DNA of 7,285 nucleotides from Fidelibacterota bacterium (lineage in GTDB: Bacteria > Fidelibacterota > Marinisomatia > Marinisomatales > UBA8229), in contig DPYO01000055.1 in assembly GCA_003535775.1 (NCBI GenBank), positions 11,900 through 19,184 of the forward strand, in the 5' to 3' direction. Numbering within the stretch: position 1 is the first letter of the stretch; each line of letters begins with the position of its first letter. Position numbers and translations under genes: made by a program. Under the pieces are notes generated by a model. The model saw only the letters and a list, made by a program, of their open reading frames with translations, was not told where the DNA came from and searched no databases. Below are positions 1-7,064 of the stretch, in pieces.

Positions 1-1080
1 CACCTTACAAATGATTTTAAGATTCTTAACCATATCGATGAATTAGTTGACAGTATTGAAAAAATAACACAGGATTTTACTGAAAGTGATCATTCAATTT
101 ATAATCGGTTGTCAGTTACTGTGAAGGAATTGAAAAAACTGGGAGGATATGATGAGCATTTAAATAATTATCTTGAAGGATTGAGTAGTGCTATTACAAC
201 AATTCAGGATACTTCAATGAGTTTGTCTGATTATTCTAATTCACTTAATCCTGATAAAGAGAATTTGAATAATATTGAGATTCGTTTACAAGAAATTGAG
301 AGTTTAAAAAGAAAATATGGAGGATCGCTGGAAGCGGTCAGGGCTTATCGAAAAGAAATTAAAGATGAGCTAGACAACCTGATAAATTTCGAATTAGATA
401 CAAAAACACTCAATAATAAAATTGATGATTTGGAAAAAAAATTTCAAAATCTTTCTGATCATCTACATGAGGTTCGTATTGTTCAAGCGGAAAAACTTTC
501 TAAACATATTGAACAGGAAATGCATAAATTAAGCATGCCCTCTGCCAAGTTCGAAATCAGGGTCAACCAAAAGAATGAAGAGGAATCTTTTATCTCTTTT
601 CATGACAAGCCGGTAAAAATAAATTCCAATGGATATGATTGGGTTGAGTTTTATATGAGTGCTAATCCTGGTGAAGAGATAAAACCTTTGACTGGTATTG
701 CTTCCGGTGGAGAAATTTCTCGTATAATGCTGGCAATTAAGTCAGTATTTCAAAAAAATGATCCTGTAGAAACATTAATTTTTGATGAAATTGATTCTGG
801 AATTTCGGGAACTACTGCAGAAACGGTTGCGGAGAGCCTAGTGAATATATCCAGGAACAGGCAGGTCATTTGTATTACACACCTTCCACAAATTGCTTCG
901 AAAGCAAACCACCATATCCATATTAACAAAACGATCAGGGATTCAAACACTTATATAACCGTTCGATATCTCGATAAAAATGAACGATTGGATGTGATTA
1001 ACCAGCTATTTAGTGTTGGTGATTTATCAGATGGTGATTATCAACCATTTAATTTGTTTACCAAAACAGCTCATGGATAA
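1..1080 (+). CDS. recN: DNA repair protein RecN, C-terminal part (5' end outside window)
   Basis: RecN is an SMC-like ABC ATPase that acts in the cytoplasm on DNA double-strand breaks during recombinational repair. The frame is open from base 1, giving 359 residues against about 550 for the family, so roughly the first third, including the Walker A motif, lies upstream. Residues from about 1 to 175 are rich in Lys, Glu, Asn and Leu and look like the coiled-coil arm. The C-terminal ATPase lobe follows: an NGYDWVEFYMSANPGEE segment, the ABC signature ASGGEISR (near nt 700-723), Walker B plus D-loop LIFDEIDSGISG (from nt 775) and the switch-histidine motif ITHLPQIAS (from about nt 874). A TTG at 109 is in frame, but the open frame continues upstream with coiled-coil-like sequence, so it is not the true start. 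The stop overlaps the murA start by 8 nt. The last 20 or so residues are hard to match to the usual RecN tail. Identity is secure from the ordered motifs. Confidence 0.95.
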   Translation, partial: HLTNDFKILNHIDELVDSIEKITQDFTESDHSIYNRLSVTVKELKKLGGYDEHLNNYLEGLSSAITTIQDTSMSLSDYSNSLNPDKENLNNIEIRLQEIESLKRKYGGSLEAVRAYRKEIKDELDNLINFELDTKTLNNKIDDLEKKFQNLSDHLHEVRIVQAEKLSKHIEQEMHKLSMPSAKFEIRVNQKNEEESFISFHDKPVKINSNGYDWVEFYMSANPGEEIKPLTGIASGGEISRIMLAIKSVFQKNDPVETLIFDEIDSGISGTTAETVAESLVNISRNRQVICITHLPQIASKANHHIHINKTIRDSNTYITVRYLDKNERLDVINQLFSVGDLSDGDYQPFNLFTKTAHG

Positions 1081-2320
1081 AATTATCATTCATGGTGGGA
1101 AACCACTGAAAGGGGAAGTCACTCTAAGCGGAGCGAAGAATGCTGTTCTTCCGATCATGGCAGCTTCCTTACTGGTTGGTGGTACAACTCATATAAGCAG
1201 GGTTCCAAATTTGCGGGATACCCGGACAATGATTAAACTTCTTGAATTAGTTGGGGCGAAGACACATTTAAAAGGAAATGACCTCTGGATTGATAGTGAA
1301 CATGTCGATACACCAGTAGCCCCCTATGATTTGGTAAAAACTATGCGTGCCTCGTTTTATGTTTTAGGACCGCTCCTTGCCCGATTCGGCGAAACAAAAG
1401 TTTCTTTACCCGGTGGGTGTGCCTGGGGTCCAAGACCAGTTGATTACCATTTAAGAGGCCTGGAATTGCTTGGTGCGAAGGTCACCCTTGAGGAAGGATA
1501 TATTCATGCTAAAGCAAAACGACTGAAAGGAAACCATATCCGTTTTGATTTTCCATCTGTGGGTGCAACAGGGAACATCCTTATGGCTGCTGTCACTGCT
1601 CATGGGACCACCGTTATTGAAAATGCAGCTTGTGAGCCGGAAATCGTCCAATTATGTCAGTTCCTCAATTTGATGGGCGGCAAAATAACCGGGATCGGTA
1701 CACATAAAATTTTGGTAGAAGGAGTAAAAGAGTTATCACCAAGTGATGTCTCTGTCATTCCTGACCGGATTGAAGCAGGGACTTTTCTCATTGCAGGGGC
1801 TGCCCTTGGTGAGGTGACAGTTCTCGGTGGAGAGCCAGGTCATCTGAAAGTACTTTTGGAGAAGCTGGAACAAACTGGAGCAAAGATAAAAATTTCAGGA
1901 AAGAAAATTAGCGTAAGGAAAAGTGATGCCATTTTGCCTGTTGATGTAACAACGGCAGTATTTCCTGGTTATCCAACAGATCTTCAAGCGCAATGGATAG
2001 CTCTCATGACTATTGCAAAAGGTGATTCTGTTGTAACCGATAATGTGTATCATGACAGGTTTTCCCATGTACCTGAGTTAAATCGGCTTGGTGCTGACAT
2101 AAAGGTGTCGGATAATGTTGCTCGTATAAAAGGAAGGAAGGATTTGGTTGGTGCGCCAGTTATGTCGACTGATATTCGCGCCAGCGCTTCATTAATAGTT
2201 GGAGGACTTATGGCGCAAGGGAAAACTGAAATTAGTCGCGTATACCATATTGATCGTGGTTATGAAGAGATTGAAGAGAAATTCAGCAGTCTTGGGGCTG
2301 ATATTACCAGGCTTAATTAA
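1073..2320 (+). CDS. murA: UDP-N-acetylglucosamine 1-carboxyvinyltransferase (MurA)
   Basis: MurA transfers enolpyruvate from phosphoenolpyruvate to UDP-GlcNAc in the cytoplasm, the first committed step of peptidoglycan precursor synthesis. The ATG at 1073 gives 415 residues, close to the usual 417-420, and places the active-site Lys-Asn pair at K22/N23, the numbering used for E. coli. A longer frame from 1013 would add 20 residues encoded inside recN and is not supported. Visible family motifs are SGAKNAVLP (19-27), MRAS (91-94), the loop LPGGCAWGPRPVD (112-124) with catalytic Cys116, the PGYPTDLQAQ segment with Asp303, and HIDRGYEE with Arg395. Having Cys rather than Asp in the loop predicts a fosfomycin-sensitive enzyme, an inference from the family. 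The repeated inside-out alpha/beta domain pattern is intact, with no frameshift. There is no Shine-Dalgarno sequence before the start, which lies inside the end of recN, so translation is probably coupled to recN. Confidence 0.97.
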   Translation: MDKIIIHGGKPLKGEVTLSGAKNAVLPIMAASLLVGGTTHISRVPNLRDTRTMIKLLELVGAKTHLKGNDLWIDSEHVDTPVAPYDLVKTMRASFYVLGPLLARFGETKVSLPGGCAWGPRPVDYHLRGLELLGAKVTLEEGYIHAKAKRLKGNHIRFDFPSVGATGNILMAAVTAHGTTVIENAACEPEIVQLCQFLNLMGGKITGIGTHKILVEGVKELSPSDVSVIPDRIEAGTFLIAGAALGEVTVLGGEPGHLKVLLEKLEQTGAKIKISGKKISVRKSDAILPVDVTTAVFPGYPTDLQAQWIALMTIAKGDSVVTDNVYHDRFSHVPELNRLGADIKVSDNVARIKGRKDLVGAPVMSTDIRASASLIVGGLMAQGKTEISRVYHIDRGYEEIEEKFSSLGADITRLN

Positions 2321-2332
2321 GAGATTTATTCT

Positions 2333-2361
2333 TTTACCTTTTTTTCTATGTTTATTGTAAA
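2333..2361 (+). promoter_or_regulatory. Possible weak promoter in the murA-trkA gap
   Basis: The 77-nt gap at 2321-2397 is AT-rich and is the longest non-coding stretch in the window. The best sigma70-like pairing I can find is TTTACC (2333-2338), 17 nt, then TGTAAA (2356-2361). Each hexamer matches the consensus at only 4 of 6 positions, and such matches are expected by chance in AT-rich DNA. It is offered because trkA is the one place where a new transcription unit could begin, not because the match is good. I see no hairpin followed by a T-run that would end murA transcription here. Confidence 0.2.
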
Positions 2362-2384
2362 CTTAGTGATTGTCCAAATCTGGC

Positions 2385-2391
2385 GAAAGGA
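2385..2391 (+). promoter_or_regulatory. Ribosome binding site of trkA
   Basis: GAAAGGA lies 6 nt before the ATG at 2398. It is one of only two clear Shine-Dalgarno sequences in the window and fixes the trkA start, since the encoded N-terminus begins directly with the first beta strand of the Rossmann fold. Confidence 0.75.
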
Positions 2392-2397
2392 TTTTAT

Positions 2398-3747
2398 ATG
2401 AGAATTATTATTATTGGAGTAGGAGAAGTAGGGTTCCATGTAGCCAAAGCACTCAGTCAGGAGAATTTTGACATTACAGTAATTGACATCGATCCATTAA
2501 AATGTCGCCGGGCTACTGAACACCTGGATGTAATCGTTGTTGAAGGGAATGGTGCAAGTCCGAAAAACTTATTGAAAGCAAATGTTGAGGGAGCAGATTA
2601 TGTATTGGCTCTCACAAGATCGGATGAAGTAAACCTGATTTCTTCTCAGCAGGCACATGTCTTGGGAGCTAAAAAAATAATTGCCAGGCTCAGGAACCAA
2701 CAATATAGTGAGCGTGATTCTATTATTCGTCCCGAGAAATTTGGTGTGGATTTACTTATTCACCCGGAGAAAGTTGTTTGTCAGGAAATTGTCCGGTTGA
2801 TATGCCACCCCTATGCCAAGTATATAATGGAATTTGAAGGAGGCAGACTTTTAATGATAGGGCTCCGGATAAACGCAGATTGTAAAATTGTGGGGAGTTC
2901 TGTTCAGTCATTATGTGAAAGCTGTACCGATTTTAAATTCGGTGTTGTATCGGTAAAGAAAAATGGTAATACTGTAATCCCCTGGAGTGACTTTGTTTTT
3001 GAGGAAAATTCGACAGTTAATTTCATTGTAAAAACGAATCGATTGGAGAATTTGCTGGAATTAATTGGAATTCCTGCAGTAACAACAAAACGCATCATGA
3101 TTTCGGGAGGGAGTAAAATTGGAAGGTCTCTCGCAGAAGAATTGCAGGATAAAATGTCAGTCAGAATGGTGGAAAACCGTCGAGATAAAGCCGGAATAAT
3201 TGCAAATCAACTTCAAGACACGATGGTAATACATGCCGATGGAACTGATGTGGAATTCCTGAAATCAGAAAATGTCCATGAAATTGATAGTTACATTGCT
3301 GTAACGGAGAACGAAAGAACAAATCTTCTATCTGGATTTTTAGCCCACCATTTAGGAGTAAAACAAGCAATAATGCATATGGTTACCACCGATTATTTAC
3401 CCATCATTCAGGAAATTGGGATTGGTGCAGTTGTCAGTAAGAATATGTCCACTGTGAATTCAATAATCAGGGAAATTCGAAGTGATCAGTCTGAAGTTTC
3501 TCTCATTACTTTGGATGAATTGGATGTAGAAGCAATTGAAATTATGCCTGAACCCGGCAGTCAGGTGACACAATTTCCCCTTTCGGAAATTGATTTCCCC
3601 AAAGAAAGTATTGTTGGTGTAATTAACCATCACGGACATCTTAGTATTGCCCGTGGAGATTCTCAATTGACGCATGAAGATACTGTCCTTGCCTTTGCAA
3701 AAAATAAGGTGGTACCAAAACTTCGGAAACTATTCATTAAACCATGA
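2398..3747 (+). CDS. trkA: Trk potassium uptake system, NAD-binding regulatory subunit TrkA
   Basis: TrkA is the cytosolic ring-forming subunit that binds NAD(H) and adenine nucleotides and gates the TrkH channel. At 449 residues it matches the two-unit TrkA form (E. coli about 458). The first RCK_N Rossmann domain covers about 1-120, with G7-x-G9-x-x-G12 and the acidic D30 at the end of the second strand, the usual ribose-binding residue. A first RCK_C domain lies at about 140-222. The second RCK_N domain, about 230-350, opens KRIMISGGSKIGRS (231-244) with acidic E259 and continues with VIHADGTD (277-284) and AVTENERTN (301-309). A second RCK_C domain is at about 365-447. There are no truncations. 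The start is set by a good ribosome binding site. The stop overlaps the trkH ATG in an ATGA arrangement, as expected for subunits made together. The tandem domains and adjacent trkH make the assignment firm. Confidence 0.96.
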   Translation: MRIIIIGVGEVGFHVAKALSQENFDITVIDIDPLKCRRATEHLDVIVVEGNGASPKNLLKANVEGADYVLALTRSDEVNLISSQQAHVLGAKKIIARLRNQQYSERDSIIRPEKFGVDLLIHPEKVVCQEIVRLICHPYAKYIMEFEGGRLLMIGLRINADCKIVGSSVQSLCESCTDFKFGVVSVKKNGNTVIPWSDFVFEENSTVNFIVKTNRLENLLELIGIPAVTTKRIMISGGSKIGRSLAEELQDKMSVRMVENRRDKAGIIANQLQDTMVIHADGTDVEFLKSENVHEIDSYIAVTENERTNLLSGFLAHHLGVKQAIMHMVTTDYLPIIQEIGIGAVVSKNMSTVNSIIREIRSDQSEVSLITLDELDVEAIEIMPEPGSQVTQFPLSEIDFPKESIVGVINHHGHLSIARGDSQLTHEDTVLAFAKNKVVPKLRKLFIKP

Positions 3748-5213
3748 ACATAAGGTCCATCTTAAATATTTTGGCAGCTTTGTTGACCCTGTTGGGATTT
3801 TCCATGCTCATTCCAGCGGGCATTGCTTTTGGCTTTGGTGAAAGTGATCTTTCTGGATTTCTTTATTCATTTATAATAACAATTATTATTGGCTTACCGA
3901 TCTGGTTTTTTACCAGGAAAGGATATTCTGTTACAAATAAAGATGGATTTGCTATAGTAACTTTTGCCTGGATTATTACCGGAGTTGCCGGTGCGTTACC
4001 GTTTTATCTGAGCGGAGCAATTCCAAACGTTACGGATGCCTTTTTTGAATCAATGTCTGGGGTGACAACAACAGGTGCCACCATAATCGGGAATCCCGTA
4101 ACATTACCTCATTTGCCCAATGGAATTGAGAGTTTACCCCATGGAATTCTTTTTTGGCGCTCGTTTATTCAGTGGATTGGAGGGATGGGTATCATTGTTT
4201 TTACCATTGCTATTCTTCCGCTTTTAGGAGTAAGTGGAGTACAGCTTTTTAAAGCTGAAGTTCCGGGCCCCGTTTCAGATAAAATTCGCCCCAGGGTTCG
4301 TGAGACAGCAAAATATCTTTGGATGGTTTATATTGGTTTCACCATAGCAGAAATTATAATGTTAAAGATAGCAGGTATGGATTGGTTTGATGCTGTTTGT
4401 CATTCATTTACAACTATGCCATCCGGGGGATTCTCTACCAAAAATGCCAGCATTGGATCTTATGATAATGTGGGTATTCATTATATAATAATCTTTTTTA
4501 TGTTCATTACAGGGGTGAATTTTTCCCTCCATTTCCGGGCAATTACAGGAGACATTAAATCCTATTTCAGGAATAGTGAATTTTTGACCTATTTTTGGTT
4601 AATTGCAATCGTCACAGTGGTGTTTACTTTCAGCCTTGTGATTAGGTCAGGGAATTGGTCACATGCATTATTCCTTGATTCACTGTTCCAAACAGTTTCC
4701 ATTCTCACTTCAACCGGATATACAATTGCAGATTATGATTTATGGGCGTTTTTTGCCCAGTTTATCCTTCTAATACTTATGTTTGTCGGCAGTATGGGTG
4801 GATCAACCGGTGGGGGGATGAAGATTGTTCGAGTGATGCTGATTCTAAAATATGCAGCGTTGGAAACCCGAAGAATGCTTCATGCTAAAGCAATTATCCC
4901 GATTAGGATCGGGGAAAAATATATCAGTGGAGATGTTATTCGAAACACACTTGGATTTTTTCTTTTTTATATCTTTATTTTTGTATTTACCTCATTTTTT
5001 TTAACGACTTTAAATATCGATCTTAAATCATCGATGGGGGTTGCAGCCTCAGCTTTGGGCAATACTGGTCCTGCATTGGGGGAATTTGGCCCAACTGACA
5101 ATTATGCTTTACTGCCTGGTGCTGGTAAATGGCTCCTCACTTTTTGTATGTTGCTGGGAAGACTTGAGATTTTTACAGTTGTGGTTCTGTTTAGCCGTAC
5201 GTTCAGAAGATAA
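3744..5213 (+). CDS. trkH: Trk potassium uptake system, channel subunit TrkH
   Basis: TrkH is the inner-membrane K+-translocating subunit of the Trk system, of the SKT/HKT superfamily, built from four pseudo-repeats of membrane helix, pore loop, membrane helix. Its 489 residues match the family (E. coli 483). Hydrophobic helices run through the protein, for example at about 5-30, 37-57, 70-92, 137-165, 190-212, 243-262, 279-302, 335-350, 400-422 and 462-484. All four pore-loop filters are visible: TTTGAT (108-113), MPSGGFST (225-232), LTSTGYT (321-327) and ALGNTGPALG (437-446). Each keeps its filter glycine, consistent with K+ selectivity. The glycine-rich GSMGGSTGGGMK (349-360) is the intramembrane-loop region that in TrkH blocks the pore below the filter. 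The GGMGIIVFTIAILPLLG stretch (146-162) is also typical. The ATG lies inside the last codons of trkA with no Shine-Dalgarno sequence, so coupled translation is likely. Confidence 0.96.
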   Translation: MNIRSILNILAALLTLLGFSMLIPAGIAFGFGESDLSGFLYSFIITIIIGLPIWFFTRKGYSVTNKDGFAIVTFAWIITGVAGALPFYLSGAIPNVTDAFFESMSGVTTTGATIIGNPVTLPHLPNGIESLPHGILFWRSFIQWIGGMGIIVFTIAILPLLGVSGVQLFKAEVPGPVSDKIRPRVRETAKYLWMVYIGFTIAEIIMLKIAGMDWFDAVCHSFTTMPSGGFSTKNASIGSYDNVGIHYIIIFFMFITGVNFSLHFRAITGDIKSYFRNSEFLTYFWLIAIVTVVFTFSLVIRSGNWSHALFLDSLFQTVSILTSTGYTIADYDLWAFFAQFILLILMFVGSMGGSTGGGMKIVRVMLILKYAALETRRMLHAKAIIPIRIGEKYISGDVIRNTLGFFLFYIFIFVFTSFFLTTLNIDLKSSMGVAASALGNTGPALGEFGPTDNYALLPGAGKWLLTFCMLLGRLEIFTVVVLFSRTFRR

Positions 5214-5234
5214 ATTAACCTTCATCATATAAAT

Positions 5235-5238
5235 GGAG
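5235..5238 (+). promoter_or_regulatory. Ribosome binding site of the enoyl-CoA hydratase gene
   Basis: GGAG sits 5 nt before the ATG at 5244. It decides between this ATG and an upstream ATG at 5233, which reads only four codons before a stop. Confidence 0.7.
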
Positions 5239-5243
5239 ACTGG

Positions 5244-6017
5244 ATGAAGTACATTCGAGTAGAGATGAAAGACCATATTGCTACCATAACCATAGATAGG
5301 CAGGATGCCCTCAATGCGATGAATCTGAAAGTAATATCTGAATTGAAGGAGGCGTTTGAATCTTGTATTGAAGATTTACAAGTTGGAGTTATTATCTTGA
5401 CAGGAGCAGGGGAAAAGGCATTCATCGCCGGGGCGGATATAAAAGCCATGCAAAAGATGAAGCCATCAGAAGCACTGAAATTTGGGAAGAGCGGACAGAA
5501 TTTAACTCGAATTATTGAGAATTCATCAAAGCCCGTTATTGCAGCAGTAAATGGTTTTGCCCTTGGTGGAGGATGTGAAATCAGTTTAGCGTGCCATATT
5601 CGTATCGCTGGTGAAAATGCCCGGTTTGCTCAGCCGGAAGTCCGTTTAGGTATTATTCCGGGTTGGGGCGGAACCCAGCGTTTACCGCGTCTGGTAGGAA
5701 AAGGGAAAGCTATCGAAATGATTACAAGAGGGGAGATGACTGACGCAAATACAGCATTGCAAATTGGGCTTGTGAATTATGTTGTTCCACAAGCAGAATT
5801 GACAGAAAAATCCCAGGAAATTGCGTATTCTATTTTGAAAAACGGACCGGAAGCAATTCGTACATCTTTGGCATGTATTCACAAAGGTTACGATATGGCA
5901 TTGGATGAAGGCCTTGAACTGGAAGTACAAGCGTTCAGCAATCTTTTTACTACAGATGAAGCAACCGAAGGACTCACTGCTTTTGTTGAGAAGCGGAAGC
6001 CGGATTTTCGATCCTGA
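5244..6017 (+). CDS. Enoyl-CoA hydratase / crotonase family protein
   Basis: Crotonase-fold enzymes bind acyl-CoA thioesters in the cytoplasm. This one is most like short-chain enoyl-CoA hydratases and 3-hydroxybutyryl-CoA dehydratases, which add or remove water across the 2,3 double bond in fatty-acid or butyrate-type metabolism. Its 257 residues are the standard length. The CoA and oxyanion-hole segment AGADIKAM is at 62-69, and NGFALGGGCE at 103-112 carries the second oxyanion-hole glycine. Both catalytic glutamates of hydratases are present, E112 in GGGCE and E132 in AQPE, followed by GIIPGWGGTQRLPR (136-149). The C-terminus (TEGLTAFVEKRKPDF, 241-255) is the usual helical tail. Keeping both Glu residues argues for a true hydratase over isomerase or decarboxylase relatives, but the natural acyl chain cannot be read from sequence. 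It starts 30 nt after trkH and ends 9 nt before the DUF1611 gene, so it is probably cotranscribed. No other beta-oxidation gene is in the window. Confidence 0.93.
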   Translation: MKYIRVEMKDHIATITIDRQDALNAMNLKVISELKEAFESCIEDLQVGVIILTGAGEKAFIAGADIKAMQKMKPSEALKFGKSGQNLTRIIENSSKPVIAAVNGFALGGGCEISLACHIRIAGENARFAQPEVRLGIIPGWGGTQRLPRLVGKGKAIEMITRGEMTDANTALQIGLVNYVVPQAELTEKSQEIAYSILKNGPEAIRTSLACIHKGYDMALDEGLELEVQAFSNLFTTDEATEGLTAFVEKRKPDFRS

Positions 6018-6026
6018 TTTTTCCTG

Positions 6027-7064
6027 ATGTCAAGATTTGTAATTCTTGCTTCGGGCGCCCTGCATTATATTCGTAACAAAACTGGAAATATGCTCATCCG
6101 ATACCGAGGCGATGAGGTCATTGCGGTAATTGATCCTGGTCAAGCAGGAAAAATGGTGAGGGATGTACTTGGCTTTGGAGGGGAAATTCCAGTGATATCC
6201 AGTTTTAAAGAGTCTGTTCAATTCCAGCCGGATACGCTGGTAATCGGTAATGCCCCTCTGGGGGGAATTATTTCTGATGAATACCGAAAGGAAATAATTC
6301 AGGCAATCCGGTTTGGGTGCGACATTATCAGCGGAATGCACGTTTTTCTGAATGACGATGAAGAAATTTGCCGGAGCGCAAATGAAAATGGAGTAAAGCT
6401 ACTGGATTTGCGTAAACCGCCATCTCCTCCTCATTTTCCGAAAGGTACATGGAGAGACAGAAACGTTCCGGTTTTACTTACCGTTGGAACAGATTGTGAT
6501 ACAGGGAAAATGACCACTGCCTGGGAAATTACATCTTGTCTACGGAAACGCGGTTGGGATGTCCATTTTATTGGTACCGGGCAAACCGGAATCCTGTTGA
6601 GCGGATACGGTGTTCCTGTGGATGCTGTGGTAGGGGATTTTATGGCAGGAGAAATCGAATGTGCAATTGACAAAGTAACGGATGACGCTGATTTGATCGT
6701 TGTAGAAGGTCAGGGAGCCATCACTCATATGCTGTATTCCGGGGTGACGCTTGGAGTACTCCACGGCGCAATGCCGGATTGGATGGTTATGACCCATGAA
6801 CCACTACGGAAAATGGATACCGCAGATCAACCCATGGTGGATTTTACAAAGGCACTGCAGTTGCACTTGGATTTGCTGAATCCGTTCAAGCCATCCACGT
6901 TTGTTGGAATAAATTTGTTGACATTAAATTTGAGTGAAGAAGACGCAAAAAAAGTATGCGTGGAGTATGAAAACATGTACAAAATTCCAGCAACAGATTT
7001 AATCCGATTTGGTGAAGGTAAATTGACTGAACATATCGAAAACGAGTTGAAAAATTGGAACTGA
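6027..7064 (+). CDS. DUF1611 family P-loop protein, DgcN-like (putative D-glutamate N-acetyltransferase)
   Basis: This 345-residue protein has the two-part layout of the DUF1611 family: an N-terminal Rossmann-like region (about 1-145, with GNAPLGG at 74-80 and ISGMHVFLNDDEE at 101-113) and a C-terminal P-loop NTPase-like domain. The phosphate-binding loop VGTDCDTGKMTTA is at 153-165 (G160, K161), followed by FIGTGQTGILLSGYG (181-195), GDFMAGEIE (203-211) and a Walker-B-like strand DLIVVEGQGAI (222-232). As I recall, a DUF1611 member, DgcN of a marine Pseudoalteromonas, was reported to N-acetylate D-glutamate as partner of the epimerase-like DgcA. The gene after this one encodes an epimerase of that superfamily, which supports a related role by context. 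Substrate and activity remain inferred. Automated annotation sometimes labels this family an NAD-dependent epimerase, for which I see no support. The gene begins 9 nt after the hydratase stop without a Shine-Dalgarno sequence, and its end probably overlaps the next start. Confidence 0.85.
   Translation: MSRFVILASGALHYIRNKTGNMLIRYRGDEVIAVIDPGQAGKMVRDVLGFGGEIPVISSFKESVQFQPDTLVIGNAPLGGIISDEYRKEIIQAIRFGCDIISGMHVFLNDDEEICRSANENGVKLLDLRKPPSPPHFPKGTWRDRNVPVLLTVGTDCDTGKMTTAWEITSCLRKRGWDVHFIGTGQTGILLSGYGVPVDAVVGDFMAGEIECAIDKVTDDADLIVVEGQGAITHMLYSGVTLGVLHGAMPDWMVMTHEPLRKMDTADQPMVDFTKALQLHLDLLNPFKPSTFVGINLLTLNLSEEDAKKVCVEYENMYKIPATDLIRFGEGKLTEHIENELKNWN

Noticed and set aside
109..111. TTG as the start of recN
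   Set aside because: The frame is open to base 1 and the upstream codons continue the coiled-coil-like composition. RecN also needs an N-terminal Walker A domain, which must lie outside the window.
1013..1072. Upstream extension of murA by 20 residues
   Set aside because: The extra residues have no MurA character and lie fully within recN. The ATG at 1073 puts the active-site Lys and Asn at their usual positions 22 and 23.
2312..2321. Perfect 10-bp palindrome cttaattaag at the murA stop, followed by T-rich sequence; possible terminator
   Set aside because: The palindrome is AT-rich and has no room for a loop, so it would not form a stable hairpin. A nearby CTTGG/CCAGG pairing gives only five pairs with a long loop and is not next to the T-run.
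5041..5232. Small + strand open frame of 63 codons inside the end of trkH
   Set aside because: It lies almost wholly within the pore-loop and last-helix coding region of trkH in another frame and resembles no protein family I know.
6030..6341. Minus-strand open frame of 103 codons opposite the DUF1611 gene, and similar ones near 6431-7123
   Set aside because: They are antisense to a well-supported gene, show no recognisable motif, and have the composition expected of a shadow frame.
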